From Streptomyces sp. C10-9-1 (GTDB taxonomy: Bacteria > Actinomycetota > Actinomycetes > Streptomycetales > Streptomycetaceae), in the NCBI RefSeq assembly GCF_024497955.1, contig NZ_JANHKP010000007.1, positions 246,831-310,830 on the forward strand: a DNA stretch of 64,000 nt, read 5' to 3'. The notes below the pieces were generated by a model. It was not told the DNA's origin. It was given only the letters and a program-made list of their open reading frames with translations, and searched no databases. Position numbers and translations under genes: made by a program. Below, one piece after another: positions 34,492 to 44,571 of the stretch (positions within the stretch are counted from its first letter, which is position 1; the number at the start of each line of letters is the position of its first letter).

Positions 34492-35415
34492 ATGACGATC
34501 GACGCAGTGATTCCGGAGCCCGGACGGCAGATCCACTCCCTCGGCGAACTCACCGCGGAGCAGGCCGAGGCGGTCCTCGCACTGCTCGCCGAGGCAGCGC
34601 GGTCCGACGGGATGCAGGCCGTGTCGGAGCAGGGCCGGCTCCAACTGACCGGCGGCGAACGGGAGGGCGTGCGCCACTTCCTGCTCACCGTGGACGCACA
34701 GCTCATCGGCTACGCGCAGCTGGAGGACACCGACCCCGTCGAGGCACCGGCCGCCGAACTGGTCGTCCACCCGAGCCACCGGGGCCGGGGGCACGGCAGG
34801 GCACTGGGCAACGCCCTGCTGGACGCCTCGGGCAAGCGGCTGCGCATGTGGGCGCACGGCGGCAAGCCCGCCGCCCGGCACCTGGCCCAGGTGCTGGGCC
34901 TGACGCTCTTCCGCGAACTGCGCCAGCTGCGCCGCCCGCTGAGCCCCGACACGGTGCCCCCGCGGGACTACCCGCAGGGCGTCACGCTGCGCACCTTCGT
35001 CCCCGGCAGGGACGACGAGGAGTGGCTGGCGGTCAACGCCGCGGCCTTCGCCCACCACCCCGAGCAGGGCTCGCTCACCCAGCGGGACCTGGACGACCGC
35101 ATGGCCCAACCCTGGTTCGACCCGGCGGGCTTCTTCCTCGCCGAGCGCGAGGGGCGCATCATCGGCTTCCACTGGACGAAGGTGCACGCCGAGGAACGCC
35201 TCGGTGAGGTCTACGTGCTCGGGATCCGCCCGGACGCGCAGGGCGGCGGCCTCGGCAAGGCCCTGACCGCGACCGGGCTGCGCCACCTCGCCGCCCAGGG
35301 CCTGCCGACGGCCATGCTCTACGTCGACGCGGACAACACGGCGGCGCTGCGGGTGTACGAGCAGCTGGGCTTCGTCACGCACGAGGTGGACCTGATGTAC
35401 CGCACGGAGTCCTGA
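34492..35415 (+). CDS. mshD: Mycothiol synthase (MshD)
   Basis: 307 residues, two tandem GNAT domains. MshD acetylates the cysteine of Cys-GlcN-Ins, the last step of mycothiol synthesis. The acetyl-CoA loops are VVHPSHRGRGHGRALGNALL in the N-terminal and VLGIRPDAQGGGLGKALTATG in the C-terminal domain; YVDADNTAALRVYEQLGF ends the active C-terminal half. Length and layout match known MshD. The ATG is 6 nt after TACCGT, so the mRNA is probably leaderless. Divergent from the nucleotidase gene. Confidence 0.96.
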   Translation: MTIDAVIPEPGRQIHSLGELTAEQAEAVLALLAEAARSDGMQAVSEQGRLQLTGGEREGVRHFLLTVDAQLIGYAQLEDTDPVEAPAAELVVHPSHRGRGHGRALGNALLDASGKRLRMWAHGGKPAARHLAQVLGLTLFRELRQLRRPLSPDTVPPRDYPQGVTLRTFVPGRDDEEWLAVNAAAFAHHPEQGSLTQRDLDDRMAQPWFDPAGFFLAEREGRIIGFHWTKVHAEERLGEVYVLGIRPDAQGGGLGKALTATGLRHLAAQGLPTAMLYVDADNTAALRVYEQLGFVTHEVDLMYRTES

Positions 35416-35922
35416 CCCGCCGCGCTCGCCGCACGGGGCCCGGCCCCCCCCGGGCGGGGGACCCCGCCTCCGGTGGCGGGGCCCGGCCGCGGCCGGGGAG
35501 GCCCCGCACCGCGGGCGCCCACCCGGCCCCCTCCCCCGCCGCCGGCCCCGGCCCGCCCGGCGGCACCCGGGCACCTGCGCACCCGCGGCCGGCCCGGGCC
35601 GCCGCGTCCGCCGCCGTGCCCGTCCGTGCCGCCGTCGTCCGTACCGCCGTCCGGGTGTCCCGGCGCCCGGCACGGCTGACCGGAACCGGCCGGTCCCGCA
35701 GCAACCCCCGGCCCGGCGGGACCACCCGCTCCGGGGCCTCCGTTCCCCGGGAGCCCCGTCCCGCTTTCCCGCACGTCATGTCGTCGTTACCGGGCATTCA
35801 GACAATCTTGCGACCCTCGGCCAATGCAGCCCGCTGTGCCCGACTCCCCCGACGGGAGAAATGCCCTCGCTCCGGCCCGCTCCGACGCGCCGGTGACCCG
35901 TTTCACACGGAAGAATGGGGCC
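35416..35922. other. ppk upstream region
   Basis: 507 bp. The first 350 are extremely GC-rich with Pro/Arg/Gly-type shadow frames only. From 35765 the sequence is more balanced and is the likely ppk promoter region. A weak pair of 11-bp units (CGTTACCGGGC, ATTCAGACAAT at 35785-35806) faintly resembles a PHO box. No gene is supported. Confidence 0.5.
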
Positions 35923-38148
35923 ATGAGCCAGCAGCCCGCCGAGGTCCCGGTCCAGCACCCCCAGCCGTCCGTCGCGTCGATCTCCGCGCACCGGCCGCAC
36001 ACCGTCGCGGCCACCGTCTCCGATCTCGAACCCGACATCGACGCGGACGCCGACGCCTACGAGGAGACCCACACCGGCGGCCCGGAGCTGCCCCAGGGCC
36101 GCTTCCTCGACCGCGAACGCAGCTGGCTCGCCTTCAACGAGCGGGTGCTGGAGCTGGCCGAGGACCCCACCACTCCGCTGCTGGAGCGGGCCAACTTCCT
36201 CGCCATCTTCGCGTCCAACCTGGACGAGTTCTTCATGGTCCGCGTCGCCGGCCTCAAGCGCCGCATCGCGACCGGAGTGGCCACCCGGTCGGCCTCCGGG
36301 CTCCAGCCCCGCGAGGTCCTGGACCTGATCTGGACCCGCTCCCGCGAACTCATGGCCCGCCACGCCGCCTGCTACCAGCAGGACGTCGCCCCCGCGCTCG
36401 CCGACGAGGGCATCCACCTGATCCGCTGGCCCGAGCTCACGGAGAAGGAGCAGGCCCGCCTGTTCACCCTCTTCCGCCAGCAGATCTTCCCCGTCCTCAC
36501 GCCGCTGGCCGTGGACCCGGCCCACCCCTTCCCCTATATCTCGGGCCTCTCCCTCAACCTCGCGGTCGTGGTGCGCAACCCCGTCAGCGGCCACCGCCAC
36601 TTCGCCCGGGTCAAGGTCCCCCCGCTGCTCTCCCGCTTCCTGGAGGCCTCCCCCCAGCGGTACGTGCCGCTGGAGGACGTCATAGCGGCCCACCTCGAAG
36701 AGCTCTTCCCCGGCATGGAGGTGCTGGCCCACCACATGTTCCGGGTCACCCGGAACGAGGACCTGGAGGTCGAGGAGGACGACGCCGAGAACCTGCTCCA
36801 GGCGCTGGAGAAGGAGCTCATGCGGCGCCGCTTCGGCCCGCCCGTCCGCCTGGAGGTCGAGGAGTCCATCGACCCCTACGTCCTCGACCTGCTGGTCCGC
36901 GAGCTGAAGATCTCCGACGCCGAGGTCTACCCGCTGCCCGGCCCGCTGGACCTGACCGGCCTGTTCGGGATATCGGCCCTGGACCGGCCGGAGCTGAAGT
37001 ACGCGAAGTTCGTCGCCGGCACCCACCGGGACCTCGCCGAGGTGGAGTCCGCCTCCGCACCCGACATCTTCGCGGCGCTGCGCGAGCGCGACGTGCTGCT
37101 GCACCACCCCTACGACTCCTTCTCCACCTCCGTGCAGGCCTTCCTGGAGCAGGCCGCCGGAGACCCCGACGTCCTCGCGATCAAGCAGACCCTCTACCGC
37201 ACCTCCGGCGACTCGCCCATCGTGGACGCCCTCATCGACGCCGCCGAGTCCGGCAAGCAGGTCCTGGTCCTCGTCGAGATCAAGGCCCGCTTCGACGAGC
37301 AGGCCAACATCAAGTGGGCGCGCAAGCTGGAGGAGGCCGGCTGCCACGTCGTCTACGGCCTCGTCGGGCTCAAGACGCACTGCAAGCTGAGCCTGGTCGT
37401 ACGCCAGGAGGGCGAGACGCTGCGCCGCTACTCCCACGTCGGCACCGGCAACTACCACCCCAAGACCGCCCGCCTCTACGAGGACCTGGGCCTGCTCACC
37501 GCCGACCAGCAGGTGGGCGCCGACCTCTCCGACCTGTTCAACCGGCTGTCCGGCTACTCCCGGCGTGAGACCTACCGCCGGCTGCTGGTCGCCCCCAAGT
37601 CGCTGCGCGACGGGCTGGTCTCCCGGATCAACAAGGAGATCACCCACCACCGGGCGGGCCGCCCCGCCTTCGTGCGCATCAAGGTCAACTCGATGGTCGA
37701 CGAGACGATCATCGACGCCTGCTACCGCGCCGCCATGGCGGGCGTGCCGGTCGACATCTGGGTGCGCGGCATCTGCGCCGTACGCCCCGGGGTCACCGGC
37801 CTCTCGGAGAACATCCGCGTCCGCTCGGTCCTCGGCCGCTTCCTGGAGCACTCCCGGATCTTCGCCTTCGGCAACGGCGGCGAGCCGGAGGTCTGGCTGG
37901 GCAGCGCCGACATGATGCACCGCAACCTCGACCGCCGCATCGAGGCACTGGTCCGGGTCACCGACCCGTCACACCGGGCGGCCCTGAACCGGCTCCTGGA
38001 GACCGGGATGTCCGACACCACGTCCTCCTGGCACCTCGGCCCGGACGGGGCGTGGACCCGGCACGCCGCGGACGCCGACGGGCAGCCGCTGCGGAACGTA
38101 CAGGAGTCGCTCATTGACGCCCGGAGGCGCCGGCGTGCAAAGCCCTGA
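35923..38148 (+). CDS. ppk: Polyphosphate kinase (PPK1)
   Basis: 741 residues, full length. PPK1 reversibly polymerises ATP gamma-phosphate into polyphosphate. The phospho-accepting His is H505 in [21 protein letters not shown], and the second conserved His is H643 in [10 protein letters not shown]. The N-terminal domain starts at [20 protein letters not shown] and is preceded by about 55 disordered residues. In Streptomyces ppk is activated by PhoP under phosphate limitation. It is the first gene of ppk-CHAD-NUDIX, with the CHAD gene overlapping its end by 14 nt. Confidence 0.97.
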   Translation: MSQQPAEVPVQHPQPSVASISAHRPHTVAATVSDLEPDIDADADAYEETHTGGPELPQGRFLDRERSWLAFNERVLELAEDPTTPLLERANFLAIFASNLDEFFMVRVAGLKRRIATGVATRSASGLQPREVLDLIWTRSRELMARHAACYQQDVAPALADEGIHLIRWPELTEKEQARLFTLFRQQIFPVLTPLAVDPAHPFPYISGLSLNLAVVVRNPVSGHRHFARVKVPPLLSRFLEASPQRYVPLEDVIAAHLEELFPGMEVLAHHMFRVTRNEDLEVEEDDAENLLQALEKELMRRRFGPPVRLEVEESIDPYVLDLLVRELKISDAEVYPLPGPLDLTGLFGISALDRPELKYAKFVAGTHRDLAEVESASAPDIFAALRERDVLLHHPYDSFSTSVQAFLEQAAGDPDVLAIKQTLYRTSGDSPIVDALIDAAESGKQVLVLVEIKARFDEQANIKWARKLEEAGCHVVYGLVGLKTHCKLSLVVRQEGETLRRYSHVGTGNYHPKTARLYEDLGLLTADQQVGADLSDLFNRLSGYSRRETYRRLLVAPKSLRDGLVSRINKEITHHRAGRPAFVRIKVNSMVDETIIDACYRAAMAGVPVDIWVRGICAVRPGVTGLSENIRVRSVLGRFLEHSRIFAFGNGGEPEVWLGSADMMHRNLDRRIEALVRVTDPSHRAALNRLLETGMSDTTSSWHLGPDGAWTRHAADADGQPLRNVQESLIDARRRRRAKP

Positions 38149-39331
38149 CCCCTCGCTCTCCCGCCACGCCACCACCGCGGCGGGCACGCAGCTGTCCGGC
38201 TACCTGCACACGCAGGCTGCGGACTTCCTCCGCAGCCTGCGCCTGCACGGCGAGGCGGGCGCGGACACGGCGGGCACCGCGGAGGCGGCGCAGGCGCTGC
38301 GCACCGCCGCCGGCCGCATCAGCGGCACCCTGGACACCTTCCGGCCGCTGGTCGAGCCCGGATGGGCGGACGAGCTGCGCAGGGAGCTGCGCTGGCTGTC
38401 GCGGACACTGGCGCTCGAGCACGCCTGCGCCGCCCGCCTCGCCCGCCTGCTGGACGCGCTGTCCCGCCTGTCGGGATCCTCGGAGGTGCCCCGCGCCCGG
38501 GCGGAGCTGCCGCCGGGTGCCCGCCCCTGCTCCGGGGACGCGCCCCGCGTCCACGCGGGCGAAGGCCCCGGGGGCGTGCCGCACCCGGCCTCCGGGCAGC
38601 CCGCCGGTCCCGGGGCGGGCGGCGGCGCAGCGGACGGCCCCGCGCCCCCGGGCGCCGGCAGGACCGGGGCCCGGGCGGCGGCGCGCACCGCCGGCGGCGG
38701 CTCCGTCGCCGTCGGCGCCGCCCGCGCCGCCGCCCTGCTGGAGCGGCAGCTGACGCTCGCCCGTACCCGGGCGCACTCCGCCGCGCTCGGGGCCCTCGGC
38801 TCCGCCCGCTTCCACGCCGTCGCGGACGCCGTGGCCTTACTCGCCTCCGAGCTGCCGCTCGCCCCGGCGGCGACCGGCCCCGCCGCCGACGAGACGCTCG
38901 CCCTGCTCGCCGAGGTCGCCGAGCACCGGCTCCTCGACGCCGTCGCCCGGCTCCCGCTCGGCCGCGCGGGCCACCCCTACAACGCCGACGCACTCGGCGG
39001 CGGGCTGGCCACCGAGCCGGACGACGAGCGGCAGGACGCCCCCTGGCACGCCGTCCGCCGCCTCCTCCGCCTGCACCGCTACGCGCAGGAGGTGGTCCAC
39101 CCGGGCGCCGGGCCCGTCCTCGGCCCCGCCGCCCTGGCCCTCGACCACCACCGCGACGCCGCCGAGGCGTCCGAGGCGGCCGCGGCGGCCGCCCGCACCC
39201 CCCGGATCGCCCCGGCCACCGCCTACGCGCTCGGTGTGCTCCACGCGGACCAGCGCCACGAGGTGGAGGCGGCCCGATTCGCCTTCCAGCAGGAATGGCG
39301 GCACGCGCGGGCGGCGGTCCCCGCCCCATGA
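38135..39331 (+). CDS. CHAD-domain protein
   Basis: 398 residues. CHAD domains are all-helical, His-rich modules that bind polyphosphate; this gene's position behind ppk fits. The two helical halves ([13 protein letters not shown]...[11 protein letters not shown] and [16 protein letters not shown]...EWRHARAAV) are separated by an unusual Gly/Pro/Ala-rich insert of about 75 residues (about 125-200). GTG at 38135 is chosen for GGAGG 7 nt upstream; TTG at 38114 has none. It overlaps the NUDIX start by ATGA. Confidence 0.85.
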   Translation: MQSPDPSLSRHATTAAGTQLSGYLHTQAADFLRSLRLHGEAGADTAGTAEAAQALRTAAGRISGTLDTFRPLVEPGWADELRRELRWLSRTLALEHACAARLARLLDALSRLSGSSEVPRARAELPPGARPCSGDAPRVHAGEGPGGVPHPASGQPAGPGAGGGAADGPAPPGAGRTGARAAARTAGGGSVAVGAARAAALLERQLTLARTRAHSAALGALGSARFHAVADAVALLASELPLAPAATGPAADETLALLAEVAEHRLLDAVARLPLGRAGHPYNADALGGGLATEPDDERQDAPWHAVRRLLRLHRYAQEVVHPGAGPVLGPAALALDHHRDAAEASEAAAAAARTPRIAPATAYALGVLHADQRHEVEAARFAFQQEWRHARAAVPAP

Positions 39332-39789
39332 ACGGGAGCAGCGCTGTGGAAGACGACCAGGAGCACGGCCCCCACGGGCCGGACACCGTGTTCGCGGCGG
39401 GCTGCGTCCTGTGGCGCCACGCCCCCGCCGCCGAGGAGGGCATCGAGCTCTGCCTGGTGCACCGTCCCAAGTACGACGACTGGTCCCACCCCAAGGGCAA
39501 GCTGAAGGCCGGCGAGGACGCGCTGGCCGCCGCGCTGCGCGAGGTGCTGGAGGAGACCGGCCACCGCTGCGTCCCCGGTGCCAGGCTGCCCTCGGTCAGC
39601 TACACGGCCGCCGGGCGCCCCAAGCACGTCGTGTACTGGGCCGCCGAGACCCGCTCGGGTTCCTTCGCCGCCAGCTCCGAGGTCGACGCCATCGTCTGGC
39701 TGCCGCCCTCGGCGGCCCGTCACCGCCTCACCCAGCCCCGCGACCGGGCGCTGGTCGACTCCCTGCTCGACGCGCTGCGCACGGCCTGA
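39328..39789 (+). CDS. NUDIX hydrolase (MutT1-like catalytic domain)
   Basis: 153 residues. The NUDIX box is complete: GKLKAGEDALAAALREVLEETG. The sequence DDWSHPKGKLK and the place behind ppk resemble mycobacterial MutT1 (Rv2985 beside ppk), which hydrolyses 8-oxo-dGTP and diadenosine polyphosphates. MutT1 has an extra histidine-phosphatase domain that is absent here, so the substrate is open. Third gene of the ppk operon, translationally coupled. Confidence 0.88.
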   Translation: MNGSSAVEDDQEHGPHGPDTVFAAGCVLWRHAPAAEEGIELCLVHRPKYDDWSHPKGKLKAGEDALAAALREVLEETGHRCVPGARLPSVSYTAAGRPKHVVYWAAETRSGSFAASSEVDAIVWLPPSAARHRLTQPRDRALVDSLLDALRTA

Positions 39790-39851
39790 GCGGCCCTCCG
39801 GGCAGCGTTCCCTCCGCGTGGGCGGGGCCTTCGCGCGGAGGGCTCGCCCCG

Positions 39852-39871
39852 GCCCCGGAACCCTCCGGGGC
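39852..39871 (+). terminator. Hairpin behind the ppk operon
   Basis: GCCCCGGA, four-base loop ACCC, TCCGGGGC: an 8-bp perfect stem 62 nt after the NUDIX stop. It lies in the 406-bp gap 39790-40195, whose other contents are the pst PHO box and promoter. Confidence 0.5.
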
Positions 39872-40051
39872 CTCATCCGGAGCCCCACCTTCCGGGCGGC
39901 CCCGTCACCCGTCCGCCCGCCGCCCTCCGGGCCTTCACCGCCCGGGCTCCGCCCTGTGGTACGCCCTCCGAACGGCCCGTTCCGCGCGCCGACCGAGCGG
40001 AGGCGACCGAACGGAGCAATCCTGGGGAAAGGCACCAGGCCGCCGGACATG

Positions 40052-40091
40052 GTTCACCTCCCGTTCACTCTCTCCCTTGGGGCACGTCACC
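40052..40091 (+). promoter_or_regulatory. PHO box and promoter of pstSCAB
   Basis: GTTCACC at 40052 and GTTCACT at 40063 are adjacent 11-bp direct repeat units, with a poor unit at 40074 and a TCACC-containing unit at 40085 in the same 11-bp phase. This is the Streptomyces PhoP binding pattern. TAATTT at 40101-40106 is a likely -10, so PhoP would sit in place of a -35. Confidence 0.9.
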
Positions 40092-40195
40092 TGATCTGCC
40101 TAATTTCGGCCGTACGCGGTGACCGGCACGATGCCGGCCCCCCCACCCCGACCCCCCGCCGCAAGGACAGCGGCAACTGGAAGGAACCCCCGAAA

Positions 40196-41329
40196 GTGAA
40201 GCTTCAGCGCAAGAACGGACTTCGCGCCGCCGCGCTCGGTGCCCTCGCCGTTTCCGGTGCCCTGGTCCTCACCGGGTGTGGTTCGGATGACAACTCCGGT
40301 GGCACCACCGGCAGCGGTGAGAAGACCAGCGCTGCGTCGAACGTCAAGTGCGACGACGCCAAGGGCAAGCTCCTGGCTGCCGGCTCCAGCGCCCAGAAGA
40401 ACGCCATGGACCTCTGGGTCAAGAACTACATGGCGGCCTGCACGGGTGTCGAGGTCAACTACAAGTCCTCGTCCTCCGGCGAGGGCATCGTCAACTTCAA
40501 CCAGGGCCGCGTCGCCTTCGCCGGCTCCGACTCCGCGCTGAAGCCCGAGGAGGTCGAGGAGTCCAAGAAGGTCTGCACCGGCGGCCAGGGCATCAACCTG
40601 CCGATGGTCGGCGGCCCGATCGCCCTCGGCTACAACCTCTCCGGTGTCGAGGAGCTGAAGCTCGACGCCGCCACGATCGCCAAGATCTTCGACGGCAAGA
40701 TCAAGAACTGGAACGACGCGGCGATCGCCAAGCTCAACGAGGGCACCGAGCTGCCGGACAAGCCGATCCAGGCCTTCCACCGCTCCGAGGACTCCGGCAC
40801 CACCCAGAACCTGGGCAAGTACCTCGGCGCCACCGCCAAGGCTGACTGGCCCTACGAGGCCGAGAAGAAGTGGCCCGCGCCCGGCGGCCAGGCCGCGTCC
40901 GGTTCCTCCGGCGTCGCCGCCCAGGTCAAGCAGGTCGACGGGGCCATCGGCTACTTCGAGCTCTCCTACGCCACCTCCCAGTCCATCCCGACCGTGAGCA
41001 TCGACACCGGCGCCTCCGCCCCGGTCGCCGCCACCTCGGAGAACGCCTCCAAGGCCATCGCCGCCGCCAAGATCAAGGGCACCGGCAAGGACCTGGCCCT
41101 GGAGCTCGACTACGCCACCACGGCCGAGGGCGCCTACCCGATGGTCCTGGTGACCTACGAGGTCGTCTGCGACACCGGCAACAACGCCGAGACCCTCGGC
41201 ACCCTGAAGTCCTTCCTGACCTACACGGCCAGCGACGAGGGCCAGCAGGTCCTGACCGACCACGGCTACGCCCCGATCCCGCAGGAGATCAACAGCAAGG
41301 TCCGCGAGACCATCGCCGGCCTGAAGTAA
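40196..41329 (+). CDS. pstS: Phosphate-binding lipoprotein PstS
   Basis: 377 residues. Lipoprotein signal peptide with lipobox LTGC (Cys28), then a Gly/Ser/Thr linker and the mature phosphate-binding domain: LLAAGSSAQKNAMDLWVK, the phosphate-binding SSSGEGIVNF and HRSEDSGTTQNLGKYL. It captures phosphate outside the cell for the PstCAB importer. GTG at 40196 with AAGGAA 10 nt upstream. A strong stem-loop follows the stop, which should give more pstS than pstCAB mRNA. Confidence 0.97.
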   Translation: MKLQRKNGLRAAALGALAVSGALVLTGCGSDDNSGGTTGSGEKTSAASNVKCDDAKGKLLAAGSSAQKNAMDLWVKNYMAACTGVEVNYKSSSSGEGIVNFNQGRVAFAGSDSALKPEEVEESKKVCTGGQGINLPMVGGPIALGYNLSGVEELKLDAATIAKIFDGKIKNWNDAAIAKLNEGTELPDKPIQAFHRSEDSGTTQNLGKYLGATAKADWPYEAEKKWPAPGGQAASGSSGVAAQVKQVDGAIGYFELSYATSQSIPTVSIDTGASAPVAATSENASKAIAAAKIKGTGKDLALELDYATTAEGAYPMVLVTYEVVCDTGNNAETLGTLKSFLTYTASDEGQQVLTDHGYAPIPQEINSKVRETIAGLK

Positions 41330-41338
41330 CCCAGCCAG

Positions 41339-41368
41339 CCGGCGGGGGCCCGTCCGCCCCCGCCGGCC
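41339..41368 (+). terminator. Stem-loop between pstS and pstC
   Basis: GCCGGCGGGGGC, six-base loop, GCCCCCGCCGGC: a perfect 12-bp stem 9 nt after the pstS stop, inside the operon. It may be a partial terminator or a 3' stabiliser of pstS mRNA. Confidence 0.8.
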
Positions 41369-41431
41369 GGCCATCCGGTGCACCGCCGCCAGGGGAGCCG
41401 TACGGCCCCCCAACCACAGACCGGAAAGACC

Positions 41432-42427
41432 ATGGCTTCCACGACACCCACAGACCTCACCCCACCTCCGACGGGCCCCGCCCTCGACGGCGGGAAATCG
41501 ACCGGGCGCCTCGGCGACAAGATCTTCATCGGACTGTCCCGGGGCTCGGGCATCCTCGTCCTGCTGATCATGGCGTCGATCGCCGCCTTCCTCACCTACC
41601 GGGCCGTGCTCGGCATCTCGAAGGACGAGGGCAACTTCCTCACCACCTTCGACTGGAACCCGGCGGGTGACCCGCCGGTCTTCGGCATCGCCGTCCTGCT
41701 GTTCGGCACCGTGGTCAGCTCGATCATCGCCATGGTGATCGCCGTCCCGATCGCCGTCGGCATCGCGCTGTTCATCTCGCACTACGCGCCCCGGCGCCTC
41801 GCCGCCCCCCTCGCCTACGTCGTCGACCTGCTCGCCGCCGTGCCGTCGATCATCTACGGCATCTGGGGCGCGCTCTTCCTCGTGCCGTACCTGGAGGGCC
41901 TGAACCTCTGGCTCGACCAGTTCTTCGCCTGGACGTACGTCTTCGAGAAGACCGAGGTGGGCGTCGCCCGCTCGCTGTTCACCGTGGGCATCCTGCTGGC
42001 GATCATGATCCTGCCGATCGTGACCAGCGTCAGCCGCGAGGTCTTCCTCCAGGTCCCGCGCATGAACGAGGAGGCCGCCCTGGCCCTGGGCGCGACCCGG
42101 TGGGAGGTCATCCGCATGTCGGTGCTGCCCTTCGGCCGCTCCGGCGTCATCTCCGCCTCCATGCTGGGCCTCGGCCGCGCCCTCGGCGAGACGATGGCCG
42201 TCGCCACCGTGCTCTCCCCGAGCTTCCTGATCTCGCTGCACCTGCTCAACCCGGGCGGCGGCACCTTCGCGCAGAACATCGCCGCGAAGTTCGACGAGGC
42301 GGACCAGCTCGGCCGTGACGCGCTCATCGCCTCCGGCCTCGTCCTGTTCATCCTGACCCTGCTGGTCAACGGCGCGGCCCGCCTGATCATCGCGCGCCGC
42401 AAGGAGTACTCGGGGGCCAACGCATGA
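41432..42427 (+). CDS. pstC: Phosphate ABC transporter permease PstC
   Basis: 331 residues with six membrane helices. The ABC permease coupling motif is EEAALALGATRWEVIRMSVLPFGRSG, followed by LGLGRALGETMAV. It forms the channel with PstA. The ATG follows GGAAAGACC after the pstS-pstC stem-loop. The stop overlaps the pstA ATG by 4 nt. Confidence 0.97.
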   Translation: MASTTPTDLTPPPTGPALDGGKSTGRLGDKIFIGLSRGSGILVLLIMASIAAFLTYRAVLGISKDEGNFLTTFDWNPAGDPPVFGIAVLLFGTVVSSIIAMVIAVPIAVGIALFISHYAPRRLAAPLAYVVDLLAAVPSIIYGIWGALFLVPYLEGLNLWLDQFFAWTYVFEKTEVGVARSLFTVGILLAIMILPIVTSVSREVFLQVPRMNEEAALALGATRWEVIRMSVLPFGRSGVISASMLGLGRALGETMAVATVLSPSFLISLHLLNPGGGTFAQNIAAKFDEADQLGRDALIASGLVLFILTLLVNGAARLIIARRKEYSGANA

Positions 42428-43503
42428 GCCACGCAGTCGTCTCCGGCCCGAAGGCCGCGCCCCCGTCTCCCGGCCCCCGCCGGAGCCTCAACAGCCGCAG
42501 CCTCCCGCGCTGGGCCCCGCTCGGCTTCGCCGCCGTGTCCGTCCTGCTCGGCGTCGGCATCAGCCTCGCCGCCGGCTGGGAGAGCCGGGTCCAGTGGGGC
42601 CTCGTCTCCGCCCTGCTGTTCGTGCTCGTCTCCTACGTGGTGACCAGTGCCGTCGAGAACCGGCGCCAGGCGACGGACCGCCTGGCCACCAGCCTCGTCT
42701 GGGTCTGCTTCATCCTGGCCGTGATCCCGCTGCTCTCGCTGATCTGGGTCACCGTGAGCCGCGGTGTGAAGGCCCTGGACGGCTACTTCCTGACCCACTC
42801 CATGGCCGGCGTCCCCGGCTTCGAGGCGGGCGGCGGCGTGTACCACGCCATCGTCGGCACCCTGGAGCAGGTGGGCCTCGCCACCCTGGTCTCCGTCCCG
42901 GTCGGCCTGCTCACCGCGGTGTACCTGGTCGAGTACGGCAAGGGCGCCCTGGCCAAGGCGGTCACCTTCTTCGTCGACGTCATGACCGGCATCCCCTCGA
43001 TCGTGGCGGGCCTGTTCCTGCTGTCGATCATGCTGATGTTCGACCTCCAGCCGTCCGGCCTGATGGGCGCGCTCGCCCTGGCGATCCTGATGATCCCCGT
43101 GGTCGTCCGCTCCACCGAGGAGATGCTCAAGCTCGTGCCCAACGAGCTCCGCGAGGCGTCGCTGGCGCTCGGCGTGCCGAAGTGGCGCACCATCGTCAAG
43201 GTGGTCATCCCCACGGCGCTGGGCGGCATCACCACCGGTGTGATGCTGGCCATCGCCCGTATCGCCGGTGAGACCGCCCCGATCATGCTGCTGGTCTTCG
43301 GTACCCAGCTGATCAACGCCAACCCCTTCGACGGCGCCCAGTCCTCGCTCCCCTTCTACATCTGGGAGCAGTACCGGGTCGGCAGCGAGGCGTCGTACGA
43401 CCGCGCCTGGGCCGCCGCACTGGTCCTGATCGCCTTCGTCATGATCCTCAACCTCGTGGCCCGCGGCATCGCCCGCTGGAAGGCCCCCCAGACCGGCCGG
43501 TAG
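42424..43503 (+). CDS. pstA: Phosphate ABC transporter permease PstA
   Basis: 359 residues. Six membrane spans plus an N-terminal hydrophobic pair (about residues 30-75), somewhat longer than E. coli PstA. The coupling motif is LREASLALGVPKWRTIVKVVIPTALGG. It partners PstC. Begins inside the pstC stop (ATGA); pstB follows after 48 nt. Confidence 0.97.
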   Translation: MSHAVVSGPKAAPPSPGPRRSLNSRSLPRWAPLGFAAVSVLLGVGISLAAGWESRVQWGLVSALLFVLVSYVVTSAVENRRQATDRLATSLVWVCFILAVIPLLSLIWVTVSRGVKALDGYFLTHSMAGVPGFEAGGGVYHAIVGTLEQVGLATLVSVPVGLLTAVYLVEYGKGALAKAVTFFVDVMTGIPSIVAGLFLLSIMLMFDLQPSGLMGALALAILMIPVVVRSTEEMLKLVPNELREASLALGVPKWRTIVKVVIPTALGGITTGVMLAIARIAGETAPIMLLVFGTQLINANPFDGAQSSLPFYIWEQYRVGSEASYDRAWAAALVLIAFVMILNLVARGIARWKAPQTGR

Positions 43504-43551
43504 GCCACGATTTTCGGTCCCGCCCGGCGGGGCCCCTAGGAAGTGATCCCC

Positions 43552-44328
43552 ATGGCCAAGCGAATCGACGTCAGCGGCCTGACCGCCTACTACGGCTCCC
43601 ACAAGGCGATCGAGGACATCTCGATGACGGTGGAGCCCCGCTCCGTGACGGCCTTCATCGGCCCGTCCGGCTGCGGCAAGTCCACGTTCCTGCGCACCCT
43701 GAACCGGATGCACGAGGTCACCCCCGGCGGCCGCGTCGAGGGCAAGGTGATGCTGGACGACGAGAACCTCTACGGCTCGGGTGTCGACCCGGTGACCGTG
43801 CGCCGCACGGTCGGCATGGTCTTCCAGCGCCCGAACCCCTTCCCGACCATGTCGATCTTCGACAACGTCGCGGCGGGCCTGCGGCTGAACGGCTCGTACA
43901 AGAAGAGCGAGCTCGCCGACGTCGTCGAGCGCTCGCTGAAGGGCGCCAACCTCTGGAACGAGGTCAAGGACCGCCTGAACAAGCCCGGCTCGGGCCTGTC
44001 CGGCGGCCAGCAGCAGCGCCTGTGCATCGCGCGGGCGATCGCGGTGGAGCCGGACGTGCTGCTGATGGACGAGCCCTGCTCGGCGCTCGACCCGATCTCC
44101 ACCCTCGCCATCGAGGACCTGATCGGCGAGCTGAAGGAGCGCTTCACCATCGTCATCGTGACGCACAACATGCAGCAGGCGGCGCGGGTCTCCGACCGCA
44201 CGGCCTTCTTCAACCTGGCGGCGGTCGGCCAGCCCGGTCGTCTGATCGAGATCGACGACACCGAGCGGATCTTCGCCAACCCGTCCGTCCAGGCGACCGA
44301 GGACTACATCTCCGGCCGCTTCGGATAA
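43552..44328 (+). CDS. pstB: Phosphate ABC transporter ATPase PstB
   Basis: 258 residues, the standard length. Walker [11 protein letters not shown]-loop [12 protein letters not shown], signature LSGGQQQRL, Walker [14 protein letters not shown] and switch His in [12 protein letters not shown] are all intact. ATG at 43552 is chosen with AGGAAG 8 nt upstream; GTG at 43543 would add three residues. Last gene of the pst operon, closed by a strong hairpin. Confidence 0.97.
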   Translation: MAKRIDVSGLTAYYGSHKAIEDISMTVEPRSVTAFIGPSGCGKSTFLRTLNRMHEVTPGGRVEGKVMLDDENLYGSGVDPVTVRRTVGMVFQRPNPFPTMSIFDNVAAGLRLNGSYKKSELADVVERSLKGANLWNEVKDRLNKPGSGLSGGQQQRLCIARAIAVEPDVLLMDEPCSALDPISTLAIEDLIGELKERFTIVIVTHNMQQAARVSDRTAFFNLAAVGQPGRLIEIDDTERIFANPSVQATEDYISGRFG

Positions 44329-44372
44329 GACGTCTTCGGGTGCTGCATGGCGGTGCCACCCGGAAGACGATC

Positions 44373-44402
44373 GGGCCCGCCCCCTCCCGAGGGGGCGGGC
44401 CC
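44373..44402 (+). terminator. Terminator of the pst operon
   Basis: GGGCCCGCCCCCTC at 44373-44386 pairs perfectly with GAGGGGGCGGGCCC at 44389-44402 (14-bp arms), 44 nt after the pstB stop. Confidence 0.8.
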
Positions 44403-44571
44403 GCCCTCGTTCGCGGGCCGGGGCACGAGGGCCCGGTGCGCGGAGGTGCGGATCGGCGCGGTGCGGTGCGGACCGGGGGCGGGTCGGCGGGAACGGACGA
44501 GGGGCGGTGCCGGGCCTCCGCCCCGCACCGCCCCGCCCTGCCGCGGCCGGCCGGTCGCCGGTCCGCCCGGC

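Noticed and set aside
35785..35806. PHO box of ppk
   Set aside because: Two 11-bp units match the consensus only at about four of seven key positions each; too weak to annotate, although PhoP control of ppk is known in Streptomyces.
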